A stretch of DNA of 64,000 bases from Massospora cicadina. Taxonomy: Eukaryota > Entomophthoromycota > Entomophthoromycetes > Entomophthorales > Entomophthoraceae. The notes beneath the pieces were generated by a model. The model saw only the letters and a program-made list of their open reading frames with translations, did not search any database and had not been told where the DNA came from. The position numbers and the translations under genes are program-made. Below are positions 33,720-45,689 of this stretch, piece after piece. Positions within the stretch are counted from its first letter, which is position 1. Each line of letters starts with the position of its first letter. The stretch is from the NCBI GenBank assembly GCA_022478985.1, contig JAKSZP010004182.1:1-64000 (forward strand), in the 5' to 3' direction.

Positions 33720-34196
33720 TGTTGATTCTCAGCATATAGGCTTGATTCCGCTGAGTCAGTTTGCACAGGGTATTAGCCACTGAGCAACCAAATTGGATGA
33801 TATGAAGATCGCCAACTTTAATAAAACTTGTTAAACTAAGTATGGAGCTATTGCCCCTTATTTTGACCTTTATTATTTAATATAAATTGCAGACTTATCT
33901 GCAACCACCTAATCACTGGAAAAGACCCCTCTTCAATCCTCCGTGTGACTCTTTATATCTTAGTTCCCCAAGCTGGATTAATCCTTGGCTTGGTAGTCTT
34001 CTACTTTTTCTTTCCATTTCTAGAAGTTCTTGTTTATATCAAATCTCAGCGTAATTCCCTTCAATTTGCCGAATGGCCATCATTTTGATTGATTATAATT
34101 TGTATCCCTTTTCCATAAATTTTGAGATTTGCCTTGATTCCCCTCCAATCTGCTGGTATGGGTAGTGTATCATCCAGTCATATCAACTTCCTGACA
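33720..34196 (-). repeat. 5' LTR of element D
   Basis: 477 bp, partner of 26857-27333, with terminal TG and CA. Followed by the TCTGG duplication. Confidence 0.9.
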
Positions 34197-34201
34197 TCTG
34201 G

Positions 34202-34736
34202 TTTTTTCCATGCATTTCTCATATAATCAAAGGAATTCAACTATAGTTTCTACTTCAAGAGTAAACTTTTTTGAAGTAAGGGTGTAAACTGAGATCTGCT
34301 TCATATTCAATCTGACGTGCATGTTGTAAACTATTGCTGATGTTTTGTACTGATAGTGAATCCTCCCCAAAGTAGGTAGCAGTCATAGTGGAGGAGTTCA
34401 GCTGACTTGCGTACTGTCTTCATTCTGCTTCAATCAATCCAACTGGTCATTGTGGCTTTCCAGCTTGGTATAAATGTGTTTATGCTTTGTAAATTTTCAT
34501 TGTTCTCCTTCTTTATGATATTTACTTTCTCTTAAAAATTCTCAAAGGTAATATTTATGATTCTTATTGTTTAATGTTGGTCTAAATTTTTCTAGATAAC
34601 TTTTTAATGAGCTATTTACTTTAAATCATTAAGCATCTTGTATATAATCTCCAGGTCTCTATCATCTAAAAGCTCTTCTTCATGGTGAACTTCCAGGGCA
34701 TCATCAGAGATAACTTCACAATTGCTGGTTGATGCC
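34202..34736 (-). pseudogene. Element Z gag, 5' part
   Basis: On the minus strand about 34430-34260 is open for some 50 codons (QYASQLNSSTMTATYFGEDS, then NSLQHARQIEYEADLSLHP). It reads as an ordinary soluble protein and lies between the PBS and the part of gag that resumes at 26856. The rest is stop-rich. Confidence 0.45.
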
Positions 34737-34754
34737 CCCTATAGTGAGCACCCA
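34737..34754 (-). other. Primer-binding site of element Z
   Basis: On the minus strand TGGGTGCTCACTATAGGG, the same type as A, B and D with one extra G, lies 7 bases from the estimated LTR edge. The edge itself may be a few bases off. Confidence 0.6.
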
Positions 34755-34761
34755 TCCTTAC

Positions 34762-35865
34762 TGAAGTGGCTTGTTGCTTGAGGGGTGCTGATTGAAAAAG
34801 TTGAGCCACTTGTAATAGATTTTCTTTTTTACAGGGCGCATTGCCAATCAATCTGGAAATTCTAGATCTTTGGTACACATAATTTTTCTTATGGTTCCTT
34901 GCGTTTCAAACTTGTTAAAACCTTATTGTATTATTAACAGAGGTTGTTCTAAAGCACACATGAGCTCCTCTCAACCTCTTCTGACAATAATATGTTAAAG
35001 TAAAAACATTTAATGGTAATTATTCTATATCTGGCATTATTAGCACAAAATAAAAACAACAATATCGACAAACCTGTTAGAAAAGTTATTCTATTATAAT
35101 GCATGGAATGTACATATATAAAAATATGAGTATTAGTGGTATTTACAATATGATTTGATGTATATAAAAGCAATTTTTGTAAGGTGATTCTGTAGTTAAA
35201 TCTTAGTTTCAGGGTTGGCGGAGTCCAAAACCTAATTCTCTTAGATCTTATGGGTTTCTTCTGCAGATTTCCTGTAAAAATATTTCTTGTTTCCAAATCA
35301 GTGGTCGCTGTTCTGAGTCTATCTGTGGGTCCTGTTATTTCCGTGAATCCTGTGGCTCTTGAAGCCTGCATAGGTATCTTGGTCATCTAAATTGATTTAA
35401 TTTTAATTTATTTCACTTCTCTTTTAGAGATATGCTTATTATACGGAGTCATGAAATTGAGAAAGTATCTGAATGGGGTTTTAATTTTGTCTACCATGGG
35501 CGGTAGAACCAAAAATGTATAAAAGAGGTTCATTTTGGCGTTGTTTGCAACGTCTAGATAATAATATTTTTGATTAGTAATTATAGTGGTTCATCCACTG
35601 ATGTCTGATGACAAGCTCTCAATTTTTTGCAGCAGTCAGGGGGTACATTAAGTCCTCCATCATCAGAAATTTTAAAATAATTAAAGCCTTTAAAAGGAGT
35701 CTTGAATTTTATATTTTATCTCAATTACTAGCCATGTTGACCTGGATTAATAAATATATATGCCAGCTATAATATTATTACTAATTATGGTATAAAATAA
35801 ATTATGGCTTTCTGAAGGGGTTTTTATAGGGTGAGTAATTAATTCCTATAGTTGAGATTTTTTCA
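34762..35865 (-). repeat. 5' LTR of element Z
   Basis: About 1104 bp, partner of 6103-7433. It starts TGAAGTGG and ends TTTTTTCA in plus orientation. Confidence 0.65.
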
Positions 35866-38617
35866 AAACAAATCAAAAGTCTAAGTATGGAGAGGTGCAA
35901 CAGATACACAGTCAGAATTCTAACTCCTGGGGGCTCTTAAGGAGCATGGCATCAAGCAGAATCTCCGGTTGCCCTGATTAAGATGCAGTTTATCTTAATC
36001 TAGCCTCTAGTCAACAGTGAGGGACATCCAAGTAGAACAATGGTGTAGTAATCTTTAATTGGTATTTAAATTAAAAATGCTGAAGCTATCTAAGAGGTAA
36101 GTCACTTAGGGTATTTATTTAAATAATAACAAAAGGTCACATTATTATGCACTTGATGAAAAATTTAATTATATACATAGCTAGCCAAAACTATGAAACA
36201 AAATTTTAATGGGAAATCAGGAGTGCATCTTCTATTTATAAAAAAGAGGTGTAAAAATTAAATGATTAAGTAGAATTTATTATGCATAAGTTGCAATATT
36301 AACAAGTTTAATTCTTATGGTCCCACAAACTTACTCTAATTAAATAGCAAATTAACTAATTTAGAGATGGTTAATTACATAAACTTAATTCTTAGAGAAA
36401 GAAATCATATGAGATCTATAGTCTAGGAGTCATATTTTAAAAATGAATGGAGAGATATGTGCAACAACCACAATCCTACCTAATAACTCTTTCTAATGAG
36501 AGAAATGAGGTACCAGTGGAACTACTCATAACTTAGCTCTTGGGCATCAGGATATAGATTGAGTGGTTAACTTGAAAAGTAAAACATTAGGATGAGAAAA
36601 TAAAAACTACTTTGGAATCAAAGGTTTTATTTCAGCTTTAATGGTTCCCCTGAAACCCAAGTGGGAATAAGAGGGCACCATCACCAGAGATGCAACAAAT
36701 GCCCTTTGTCTTCTTTCTTAAATGCCTAAGGCAAAAGAAATAGTAAACAAAGAGTGATGATGATACTTGTGACATATCTTTCTCATCCTGAGAACTTACA
36801 TGGAGATATAGCAGCTTATTTAAGTAAGGCTTAGGCATATAAAGTCTTACAGAAAAGCACTGTTATACTATCTTCACCAATAAAAATGACATATGAAAAA
36901 AGGTACCTAAAATTTTTAGTATAATAAGTAGGTTTTGGCTCTAGAATGAAACTTGAAGTAGTGGAAAGGCTTAACTAACATGCTGAATTTCATAGGGTAA
37001 CAAAAGATGCTACAACTGGATTGTCAACATCTAGTGTCTCTTAGGGAATCATTTCTTTATCTTAACGTAAGGAAGGGTCTAGCCTCCTGTATAAATATGA
37101 TATATCAGCTATCCTTTATTACAAGTGGGGATCATCTGAGATTTGCAATACTATAAGCAACTGAATTGAGACCTGATATATTGGTTCTAAGATTCCTTAA
37201 GAGTTTATCAAATTCACAGTGTTATTACTTATTGAAATTATATATTTATCAAAACTAAAGTCTAAATAGCAGCCTTAGTTATAGAGCAAAACTAATCATT
37301 TATAGATTGAAGAGAAATTAGTTTAGATTTCATGAAGTTGGCCATTTGATCTCATTCTAAAAATGTAGCGCCTGTTATACTTTATAGAGGTTATTAAAAT
37401 CCTTAAATTTCATCCAAAACGTGACTAAGATTGGGGTTACTGGTCAAAAAATAATCATTAAATTATTATTAAAAGATAAAAGAAACAATAATCAAAAATG
37501 GAGCATACAAGAAAGTATGTTGATGATACTATGATAAACTACATTTTTAAAATGTATATAAATCCAAAAAAATTTAGCAGTTTATAATTCAATTATAAAA
37601 GACTTTACAATAATATATATTAATTCTTAATTTTCTACAATAGACTTCAACTATAAATTTTTTTGACAATGGCATTATAGGGTACCAGATAATAAGTATA
37701 AAAAGTACTTATGGATGTTTTATAATATGATATATGGTATATAGTTTTTTAGCTATCCTATTAACAAAGATGAAAGAAGATAATGGAATTATAAATTTAT
37801 GTATCATACTAATCATATTGATATCACATCCCATAGTGGACTTAGCATGTCTTGCCTCAAGCAATAAATATCCAGGACCTCCAGACCACAATGGCTAATA
37901 TAGGTGGTGCGTTAATAGTTAAGGTGCAAGAGGCCAGTAGCCTTGATTTTATAGAGGTCAAGTGTCATCATAATGACTTTGTCAATATTGAGTGTAGTGA
38001 GTTGCAGTACCCCAACTTTGGTGTCGTCATAGTAAGGTGTATTTGGTGAATTCTAAGGTGCAGACAATACTATAAGTAGAAACATAGGCGGCAAAAAAGA
38101 TGGAGTATACTGCACCTTTGCTTGATGGTATTTCTTGTATTATTAATGGTGTAAGTCTACTAGTTTTTTAAGGTAGATTGAGGTTAGACAATTAGTAAAG
38201 TAACAATAAACAAACACCAAGCCCATGATTTTTCTTCATTATTAATATTTATGTGTTGAAGAAAAAGGAGAAACCAGTTCTATATAATCTCTTGCTCAAG
38301 AGATTTCTAAAATTCTTTTACATGCCTAATAATTTATATAATTATTATAAAACATAGTGATTTAAGTAAAACGTAAACTAAGGTAAAAGAAGTTTTTACT
38401 TTAACTCTGATTTTATTCTTTGACATAATAAAACTATTGAGACAAATTGGAATCCTTGAGACTTTGGCGCCTACTAGTGAGTTTAAGAGTACAATTGGAT
38501 TGTATATAAAGCATTTTTTCACTTGAATATTGATAATTGGCATTAATGAACTTTTTAGTTACAGAAAAAGCTAAGACTAATCAAGTCTCTGGGCTCCAAG
38601 AGAATCAACATTGAAGC
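35866..38617. other. AT-rich interval without recognisable gene
   Basis: No frame longer than about 66 codons and no transposon domain seen. The plus-strand frame 37852-38049 shows no known motif. Confidence 0.4.
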
Positions 38618-38838
38618 TATTTATATTTTATAAAAAATTGGCAGTATCAGGAACCACCCTGTATAACAATCACACAAACCTTACTTTTTAACTCCATAAT
38701 ATTAATTAAGCTATTATAAAAGTAAGAGGGATGGAGAAATTTATAATGTCTTACCAACACAGGTTTTGAACCTGTTATGGAATTTTTACCCTACCTTAGC
38801 TTGTGGTCACAGATGTGCACAACTACCCCAGTTTTAAT
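38618..38838 (-). mobile_element. tRNA-derived SINE (family 2), copy 2
   Basis: It is collinear with 6336-6559 and in the same orientation. Shared blocks include CAGGAACCACCCTG, TTTTTAACTCCATA, AGGTTTTGAACCTGTTA and ACCTTAGCTTGTGGT. The minus-strand B box (GGTTCAAAACC) and A-box region are both present. A 7-bp direct repeat TTGAAGC at 38611-38617 and 38839-38845 may be the remains of the target duplication. Confidence 0.7.
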
Positions 38839-38846
38839 TTGAAGCC

Positions 38847-39790
38847 ATAAGAAGCATAACTTCAGGACTCCATGAGATTTTATCATTTTAAGTTCCAAGA
38901 GGTTTAGTTACAAAGATTACAAGACAGATATAACGAAATTTCTATTTATTACTTATTGAATTTTGGATAAATTCATTATTGTATATGTTAGGCATGCCAT
39001 ATTATAAATTATTCAATAGCTATCACCTTAAGTGCTTTTCTTATGTTTGTCATGGTATTCTGTGACTTGTGCACTCACATTTTATAGTGTTCTATTAAGC
39101 ACCATGTATTCTATATACCCAAATAGCCAACTACTTGAAAGATTACTGTCTTTTCACTCAGAGTTTTTTGTGAGCTAATATATCTTCAAATTCATGCTAC
39201 TGGTTGTGACCTTTCCTATAAGGGAATGAGGCCAGGCATACTCGTTGATAAAGGTAATGAGGAACCATCTTTCTTGTGGAGCAGCCAGTGGAAGACATTT
39301 TGAACATTACATGAAGTGGGGATCTTCAGGTAGAAATTTGACATACCTGATTTCATGATGGCCTTTTAGGACCTACCTTGTGGTGTGAAAGCTGTTAGGG
39401 TGGTACTTGTAAAGGTAGGTTGGAAACTTTAAGGTAAAATTTTCTACCTATTTTAATTTCTTTCCTGGGTGTAAGACTTTCAACACTAGGCAATGAGCCA
39501 GGTGGTGCCTGATACCCTATTTCCAAACAGCTACTATTACCCCACATTACCTATCTGGTTGTATGTTGAGAGTACTAAGCTCTTGTTATAAAAATCTCAC
39601 AAGTACACCGCCAAAATGTCAAAAATACTTCTGATGATTTATTTATGCCGCTGCCATTTCTTAATGTTTTTAAATTCTTAGAACACCTTTATTTTAAATT
39701 TTTGTGTTAAGATTTTTAGGTTATGATATAAGAATTATTTTCTGACTCCCAATATTAGACTGCATTTTTGCATTTTTTCAAAATCCCTTT
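38847..39790. other. Interval between the SINE and the LINE
   Basis: No recognisable coding or repeat content. Confidence 0.35.
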
Positions 39791-39989
39791 GTTATTTTTT
39801 TTGGGGAAGGTCAACCAGGGGACATACACTTCTGATATAGTGAGGATAAAAAAAATGATTAATTGTGATAAGTTAAGGACACCCCAGAGGGTTCATAGCC
39901 CCTCTTGTTGTCTCTAGGACTACTAAGTCTAAGATGATAGGGGATTTATGCTGACTTATCCTTGGATGCAGCATGAGTGATGAGTTGAG

Positions 39990-41210
39990 TCAATATTTAG
40001 GAATCATATGGGGAACCATTGATTGATTGTCCTTCTGATGCGTGGAGTCATTTTTCCAAACAACCATGCGTGGAAATGTTTCAATATATGCTATTTGAAC
40101 GATTAGAGCTTCTTGGAGGGTAGGTGTTGCTCCTGTAAATGACTCCAATAAAATAGTATGGATTGTCCTTAGTGCTATTGCTACTATAAACGCCCTTAGG
40201 TATGGATGGATAGGTGACTCCATGTTGAAAGTGAACATGTTACTAGCCAAACTAAATTATTGTTCATTGTCATTTCAGAATATGCGCATGGTCTCTTTCC
40301 AGATAGCTACCAATGTTGGACATTGTTCTAGATGGCGTAATAAGCTTCCATATTGGCCACATATATTGTGCATGAAGAGCGGGCAGCGTTCAATCATTCT
40401 GCTGTATTATATACTCTCCTCAAAAATCTACATACATGTGCCCATATCCTGGGTTGTAGTAGTGAATGATGTGTGTATCTCCAGACCATTCTTTGGGTCT
40501 TCAGGCTGTATGGTATATCCATATGACCCAGGTAATTAATCTGGCAAAGATACTAAGATTTTGGTTTTTTATGTTATTTGTGCCTATTTGGCCATTAACT
40601 TCCTGTCTGTGAGTTAACTTGGTCGTCCTTAGTGACTGATCTGGCCACATAAGTGGATATTACACTCTTCTCTTCTCATTGCTTGAAGTATTCGTTTAAA
40701 GTGTACAGGAGTGCCATGTGGTACTGCAGCTGTTGGGTGAGACGACAGATACTTAATCAATGTGTTTGATGATCTGGGTTTCTTAATCAGAGTGCTCATG
40801 TAAAGTTAGAACTTGCTAAGTTACTTCAATGTATATCTGGAAGGTCTGAACTAGTCACCTGAGCTAGCCAGGATCCTAGTATATGGGTCGCTTGATCTAC
40901 ATAATTAATTATCCCCATACCTCAATTCCCTCTGAGGAAAATAGGGTTCAAGGCGCACAGGGGCATTATGGTTGGACCAAAGTAATCCCTGTATTAAGGC
41001 ATATATTTAAATAAAAAAAGGACGGTGAGAAAGCAATTGCATGGGCTGTAATCCATATGATTGATAATATCATGGAGTTGGCTATCATAACCCTTCCTGT
41101 TAGACATGTTTGATGTCCATGTAAGGAGGCAATGCGTTTTGTTATTTTATCTAGAAGTTGATTTCCATCATGTTGTTGGCGTAACCTCCTGCCTCTAACC
41201 ATATCCCCAA
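39990..41210 (-). pseudogene. LINE ORF2, C-terminal part
   Basis: 41202-40966 (minus) reads LLDKITKRIASLHGHQTCLT then GRVMIANSMILSIIWITAHA. This is the block that follows the RT palm in LINE ORF2 proteins (K.....L..W....LS..GR..LI..VL.SI). Further on, CPLFMHNICGQYGS and HLEQCPTLVAIWKE resemble the terminal C/H motif with the last HLF..C positions. 40250-39990 is open for 86 codons without a known motif. Confidence 0.6.
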
Positions 41211-41329
41211 GTGACAGACAGGTTCAGCTGCCATCTTAGTAGTGAAGGGAAGTTCCAGTGGTGTAATTGCTGATCTTCACCTCCTATGTCTGGTTAGAAG
41301 TCTTGATGTTGTATTGGTCTATTGACCCA

Positions 41330-42400
41330 GGGTAGATGGCGTCCAATGGGTCTGATATTTCCCCAGGAGTATATGTTTCTGTTTTTTCAGTGTTGAGCGA
41401 TGCGTTGTTTATGGATGAGTATTCTTGTATTATTTTTAATTCTGCGGGCATCCTGGTTATTTGATATACTCACCATGCAGTAATCAGCGAAAGCCATCAT
41501 TTTGACTGGTGATTGGCCATAGACATTGATTCCATTGAGAAGGGCATTTGTATTCCAGATTAGGGGATCAGTACTAAAATTGTATAGTAGAGGTCTTAGA
41601 GGGTCCCCTTGTTTGATCCTCTCTGTGGAAAAACTAAGTTAGTGAAAAACCTGCTCCGCATACAGCCATGGTGGCTGACTCTGTGAACAACATCACCCAG
41701 CCTATGAACTTATTTGGGAGGTTGAATTTTTAAAGGCAGGCCCTGAGATAGGTCCAGTTCACTCTGTCGCATGCCTTCTGTTGATCTAAAATACAAGCGC
41801 TCCAGATGCTTTATATTAGCAGACATTTGAAAATTATGTGAATATTGTCCCATATGGATCTTCTTGGGAAAAATTATAATGTGATGGGAATATCACATCA
41901 GTTTTCAATTTCCCCTAATCATTTGGCCATAATTTAATTAAATACTTTATTGTTAGTATTAGTTAGGGAGATTGGGCGCCAATTGGATAGGTTTAGTCTA
42001 TCTCCTTTTTTGAATGAGTGACAGTGTATGCTTCCTTTCCTCCAGGTAGAAGGCATGTTTCCATAATGTACTTGTTCATGGAAGCTAGAAGAATATTAGA
42101 TATGTTAGTGAAATATTTTAAATATAAAGTTAATAAGGAATCCCATCAGGTCCAGGGCATTTCCCTCATGGTGCACTGCGCACTGCTTCCCATAATTTCT
42201 CACACAATATTAAATTAATTAAATTGTTGTTTTGAGCTACAATGCTGATATGTGCATTTGTGAGTCATTTTTGATTTTGCTGATTTTACCAGTTTGGATT
42301 TATATAACTTTGTATAGAACCTTTGTACTTTGATTGCAACTTCTTCAGGTGTTTCTGCTTTGGATTTATCCAGTCGTTGGTCCTGTGTGCATGCTACCAT
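41330..42400 (-). pseudogene. LINE ORF2, reverse transcriptase domain
   Basis: On the minus strand the ordered blocks are NLSNWRPISLTNTNNKVF (about 41995), ACILDQQKACDRVNWTYLRA (about 41790), FIGWVMLF, RIKQGDPLRPLLYNF (about 41600), NGINVYGQSPVKMMAFADYC (about 41535-41477) and SLNTEKTETYTPGE (about 41385). This is the classical LINE RT series. The catalytic FADD appears as FADY (41494-41480), so an essential aspartate is lost. The upstream part 42400-42215 (EEVAIKVQRFYTKLYKS) matches the region leading into the RT. Confidence 0.75.
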
Positions 42401-42899
42401 GTTTTTTCAGGTGTAAAATCAATGGAAAAAATAGCTCAAACAAGGTTCTTGACCTTTTAGGCTTTTTGCTCTAAATTGAACCCAACTTGGTGTTGGTGCT
42501 CATGTATCAAGGTGTTTAACCATGCAGAAACCTCTACCCATTTGCGTTCCCATCAAGGGCTGTATCCTGTGCATGGGAAATTGTTTTTGAGGTGATTAAT
42601 TTCTGCCAAGGTGTGTTTGATAATGGTTGAACTGCTTGTATCTTCTTGATGCTGTGCGTTTAATCTGTTGTGTTGTTTATTTTTTAAATTTGTCCAGGTG
42701 ATTAATGGGTCTGAACAGAAAGGTGTTTGAAAATCTCGTGTTGAGTACATTTCCTCCGCCCAGGATTATATTCAGAGTTGGCTAGATTTTCTGTGTGTAT
42801 TATACACCACCTAGATGCTTGGATAATTGTTTCCGCTAGTGTGAAGGACACTAAAACTAGCTGGTAGTTGGAAAATTCTATTCAGTAGTCTTGAATTTA

Positions 42900-43570
42900 T
42901 GGATTTGATGTCAGAGAATTAATGGTACAAGTATTAGATCTATCTGTGACATAGAAATAAGTACACAAATTGTGCACATGTGGGCATATCATGTTCTGTA
43001 GGAGCGGTGACCGTTTGAGTAATGGATTATATAGTCCCAGGGTGGCCTTCAACATGCAATGTTTTACTTGCCCTTGTGGTGTCTCTGTTGTATGTGGCCA
43101 TCAGTCAGTATCTGGGTTGATTCAGCAGTTCATGTCTCCCATGACAAAGGTTTTTGCTGGAAGATATAGTTCTTTTAGAGCTGATAAAAGCTCTCAACGG
43201 TCTGTTGCACAGTTTTGTGCGTGCACATTGCTATTGTGTGCACCTCTTTGTGCCATGAGAAGGTAACAGCTAGCTTGCGGCCATCCAAAAATGAATTTTA
43301 TTAATGAATTTAAAAATTTTGGTTCGCACATACTATCACTCCACAGTGTTGTGACCAAAACAATATTGTTGGAAGGAGCATGTTTTCCCATGCCTCCTCC
43401 TTTCCCTGTGAACAGTGGGTTTCCTGCACCGCCAGGATATCCACAGGTGGGTTGCACAGAAGACTCAACTTCTTGGCCAGGATGTTAAGGCCTTGAGTCC
43501 CGCTATTTTCAGCGTCCCTATCTCTACTGAGAGCTCTGATGCGCCTCAGGACTGGTTAGCAGGGCCCCTG
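42900..43570 (-). pseudogene. LINE ORF2, endonuclease domain
   Basis: On the minus strand a frame near 43500-43300 reads ILAVQETHCSQGKEEAWENM, where L..QETH is the glutamate-containing core of the AP-like endonucleases of LINEs. Then come GVIVCANQNF and GRKLAVTFSWHKEVHTIAMC. The domain nicks target DNA to prime insertion. It is split by several shifts. Confidence 0.6.
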
Positions 43571-43999
43571 ACCCTACTCCCTCGCCCTCATTACTCTCCA
43601 TTGCATCTTTGCTGTGGGTGGCATAATTATGAGTAGAAGTTGGGGTGTATTATGCCCCTATTGTTACCACTGCTTTTTCTCCTCTCCTGCCTTTGTTGGG
43701 TTTCAATTTCTCATTGTGGAATACTTGTGTGCTCTTATTGGCCATATTTTTATTTTGCGCATTCCATTGTTGATTTTCACTCCAATTGGGTTGTACAGTG
43801 CAATTTTGGGGGGTATGCCAAACCCCTGTTATGCTGCATTTGCATTCAAACTAGTTTCTGCTGAATCCATTTTTTTATATTGGTTGTTTGGTTTTCTGTG
43901 GGATTTAATTAGATAATTGTTTTAAGTTCATCCATGACTTTCTGGATCTGTTCAGGCGAAATATTGATTCTGCTGAGGCCTTTGCCTTGACTGTGGCCA

Positions 44000-44840
44000 A
44001 CTTGTGAGCTTGTTTGACTATTTTTGTTTTTTTGTGGAAATAAGGTCAAATTATTTTATATTGTCCAAAATCTCCCCAGTTGAATACTTGTGTGGTGTCA
44101 ATGACTTTGAGTTTACTCTGAGTCATCTTAGCCCATTTCTTTCTCACAAAATTCCATTTCTCTTAGGCCTTCTTTTATTGGACAAGCATAAGTCTAGTGC
44201 CCAAAGGCCTGGCAGTGGTTGCATATGAGGGGTGCTCTCCACTGTTGCACGGAGTAATTGGTATTTTTCCCATCAATAATAATAGATTTGATGTGGGGGA
44301 TTGTGATATCCTCCACTATCTCCTGGTTTTAGGAAATGATTATGATTGCCTTTCCAGTGCTAAGGGTTGGTATCAGTTGAAATCTTTGCATTTCAAATTA
44401 TTTAATTTCTCTGTAGGATTCCAAGCCTTCCCAGAGATGTTGTTTGACTACTGTGCGCGCCAGTGTAGTCAGAAGGTAGTTGAAAATTATGAAAATATCT
44501 TTGAATTCTGCCCAACATGTGCATTTGGTCAATACCAAAAATTGACCGTTGGGAAGGTCAATCACTACTCTGACCTTTGCTGCCTCATTTGCTTCTTCCG
44601 CTGTCTCAAACCCAAAATTCACCCAACCATGGAGGATAGTATGGGTTCTCACGTAAAACATGTGCGGAAATAAGCTTTTTTGGGCTTCTCTGAATTTTTC
44701 CCAAATTGCCAGTGTCTCTGTGCCCAAGAATATATGTATCCCATGTTCAACTAATGACAGCAGTTGAGAGTGGGATAAGTACATGTAACTACAGTACCTT
44801 ACTAAAAAACCCACAAAACCTGCAGGGTGCACCACCTCAG
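44000..44840 (-). pseudogene. LINE ORF1, nucleic-acid-binding protein
   Basis: 44835-44398 (minus) is open for 145 codons, with TLAIWEKFREAQKSLFPHMF and HGWVNFGFETAEEANEAAK. The latter resembles the β-strand and helix of an RNA-recognition-like fold (G.V.F.T.E.A..A). Downstream at about 44226-44186 CNHCQAFGH*TYAC gives a CCHC knuckle CX2CX4HX4C with one stop in it. ORF1 of many LINEs has this RRM-then-knuckle layout. It would coat the element RNA. Confidence 0.55.
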
Positions 44841-45361
44841 GTTATTTGTTTTTACTATTTTCATTTGTTCCTGTGCTCTTAATGCCTTTGGCAGTGCAGA
44901 TCCAGGTCCACTACCCTTTACTGTGTTCGCCAAATTCTGTCTTTGTTTATTAATTGTGCTCATCTCACCTAATATTGATTATTAAATTGTTCTGTTTGAA
45001 TCAAATCATTAACTAAAAGTGATAGTAATTGGAAAGAAAAGCTTCTTTGGAGAATATAAAGGAATATCCAAAATCCCTTTCTTAATTTACAAAATATTTA
45101 ATAAACAATTGAGTGCAGACCTTTTCAAATGGAGCGTGTTCAAATTTAAATTTATTTTAAATAGTTAAAAAAAGCTAAATTATAAAGCAGCGTATAGAAT
45201 GTGCCCCATAATTCCTCCCACTCTCAATTCTCATTGTAAAATGCAATTCTGACCCTTTCATATATGTACACTCAAGAATAGCCTACAACTGGAGAAGATG
45301 CCAAAGTTTGAGGTACCTAGAGAACATTGCAGCCACCCATGATGTCCATACCCTTTATAAA

Positions 45362-45392
45362 GGCCAGTGCTCTTTTTTTGAGGGTACTGGCC
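45362..45392 (+). repeat. Short inverted repeat around a T-run
   Basis: GGCCAGT (45362-45368) and ACTGGCC (45386-45392) enclose a T-rich loop. It is a simple hairpin of unknown meaning. Confidence 0.4.
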
Positions 45393-45689
45393 TATTTTGC
45401 TTTACTTTCGACATATTTTTTAATAAAGACGTCAACATTATGATGTTATGGTTATATGTTTTGTAAAGCATTTCTGTGCATCATAATGCGCATTGCAACC
45501 AACATGCCCCCACTAAAGTAAGTTACCCCTCGTCAGATAGAAGGCTTAGGGGCTCTTTTAGTAATAGTTTCTTGGTGCCACAGGTGGTTCTGTAGAGCTG
45601 TGCAGTTCTTGCCAATGCTAACTGGGGCTCATCTGTTCCTAAAGTTTAGACATGGTTATTATTTTTTAATTCTTGTATATATGCTGAAA

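Larger units (their letters stand above)
26857..34196 (-). mobile_element. Element D: Ty3/gypsy LTR retrotransposon inside the gag of Z
   Basis: Two 477-bp LTRs (26857-27333 and 33720-34196) are flanked by the perfect 5-bp duplication TCTGG (26852-26856 and 34197-34201). Minus-strand order: PBS (33718-33702), leader frame, gag with zinc knuckle, protease, RT, RNase H, integrase, polypurine tract (27346-27334). At 7.3 kb it is the most complete relative of element B in the window and shares long protein blocks with it. Stops and frameshifts in each domain, and a damaged RT active site, show that it is dead. Confidence 0.9.
6103..35865 (-). mobile_element. Element Z: old Ty3/gypsy LTR retrotransposon, split by later insertions
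   Basis: The outermost element of a nest. Its two LTRs (6103-7433 and 34762-35865) align along their length. Read on the minus strand the order is PBS (34737-34754), gag pieces (34740-34202 and 26856-26270), protease (about 25850-25775), RT (9928-9500), RNase H (9350-8850), integrase (8470-7780) and polypurine tract (7452-7434): the Ty3/gypsy order. It is interrupted by element D at 26857-34196, element A at 9929-24988 and a SINE at 6336-6559. All frames carry stops and shifts and the LTRs are well diverged, so it is the oldest layer. I could not find a convincing 5-bp target duplication at its outer ends. Confidence 0.75.
39795..44990 (-). mobile_element. Decayed non-LTR retrotransposon (LINE)
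   Basis: On the minus strand the order is an ORF1-like frame with a CCHC knuckle (44840-44190), an apurinic-type endonuclease (about 43560-42900), reverse transcriptase (about 42400-41000) and a C-terminal cysteine/histidine region (about 40420-40250). A run of eight T (39795-39802, a poly-A tail on the minus strand) marks the likely 3' end. No LTRs are present. Stops and frameshifts are frequent. I could not find a reliable target duplication, and the clade is not assigned. Confidence 0.75.

Noticed and set aside
42495..42515. Primer-binding-site-like TTGGTGCTCATG
   Set aside because: It lies inside the LINE, lacks the following ATAGGG part and has no LTR beside it.
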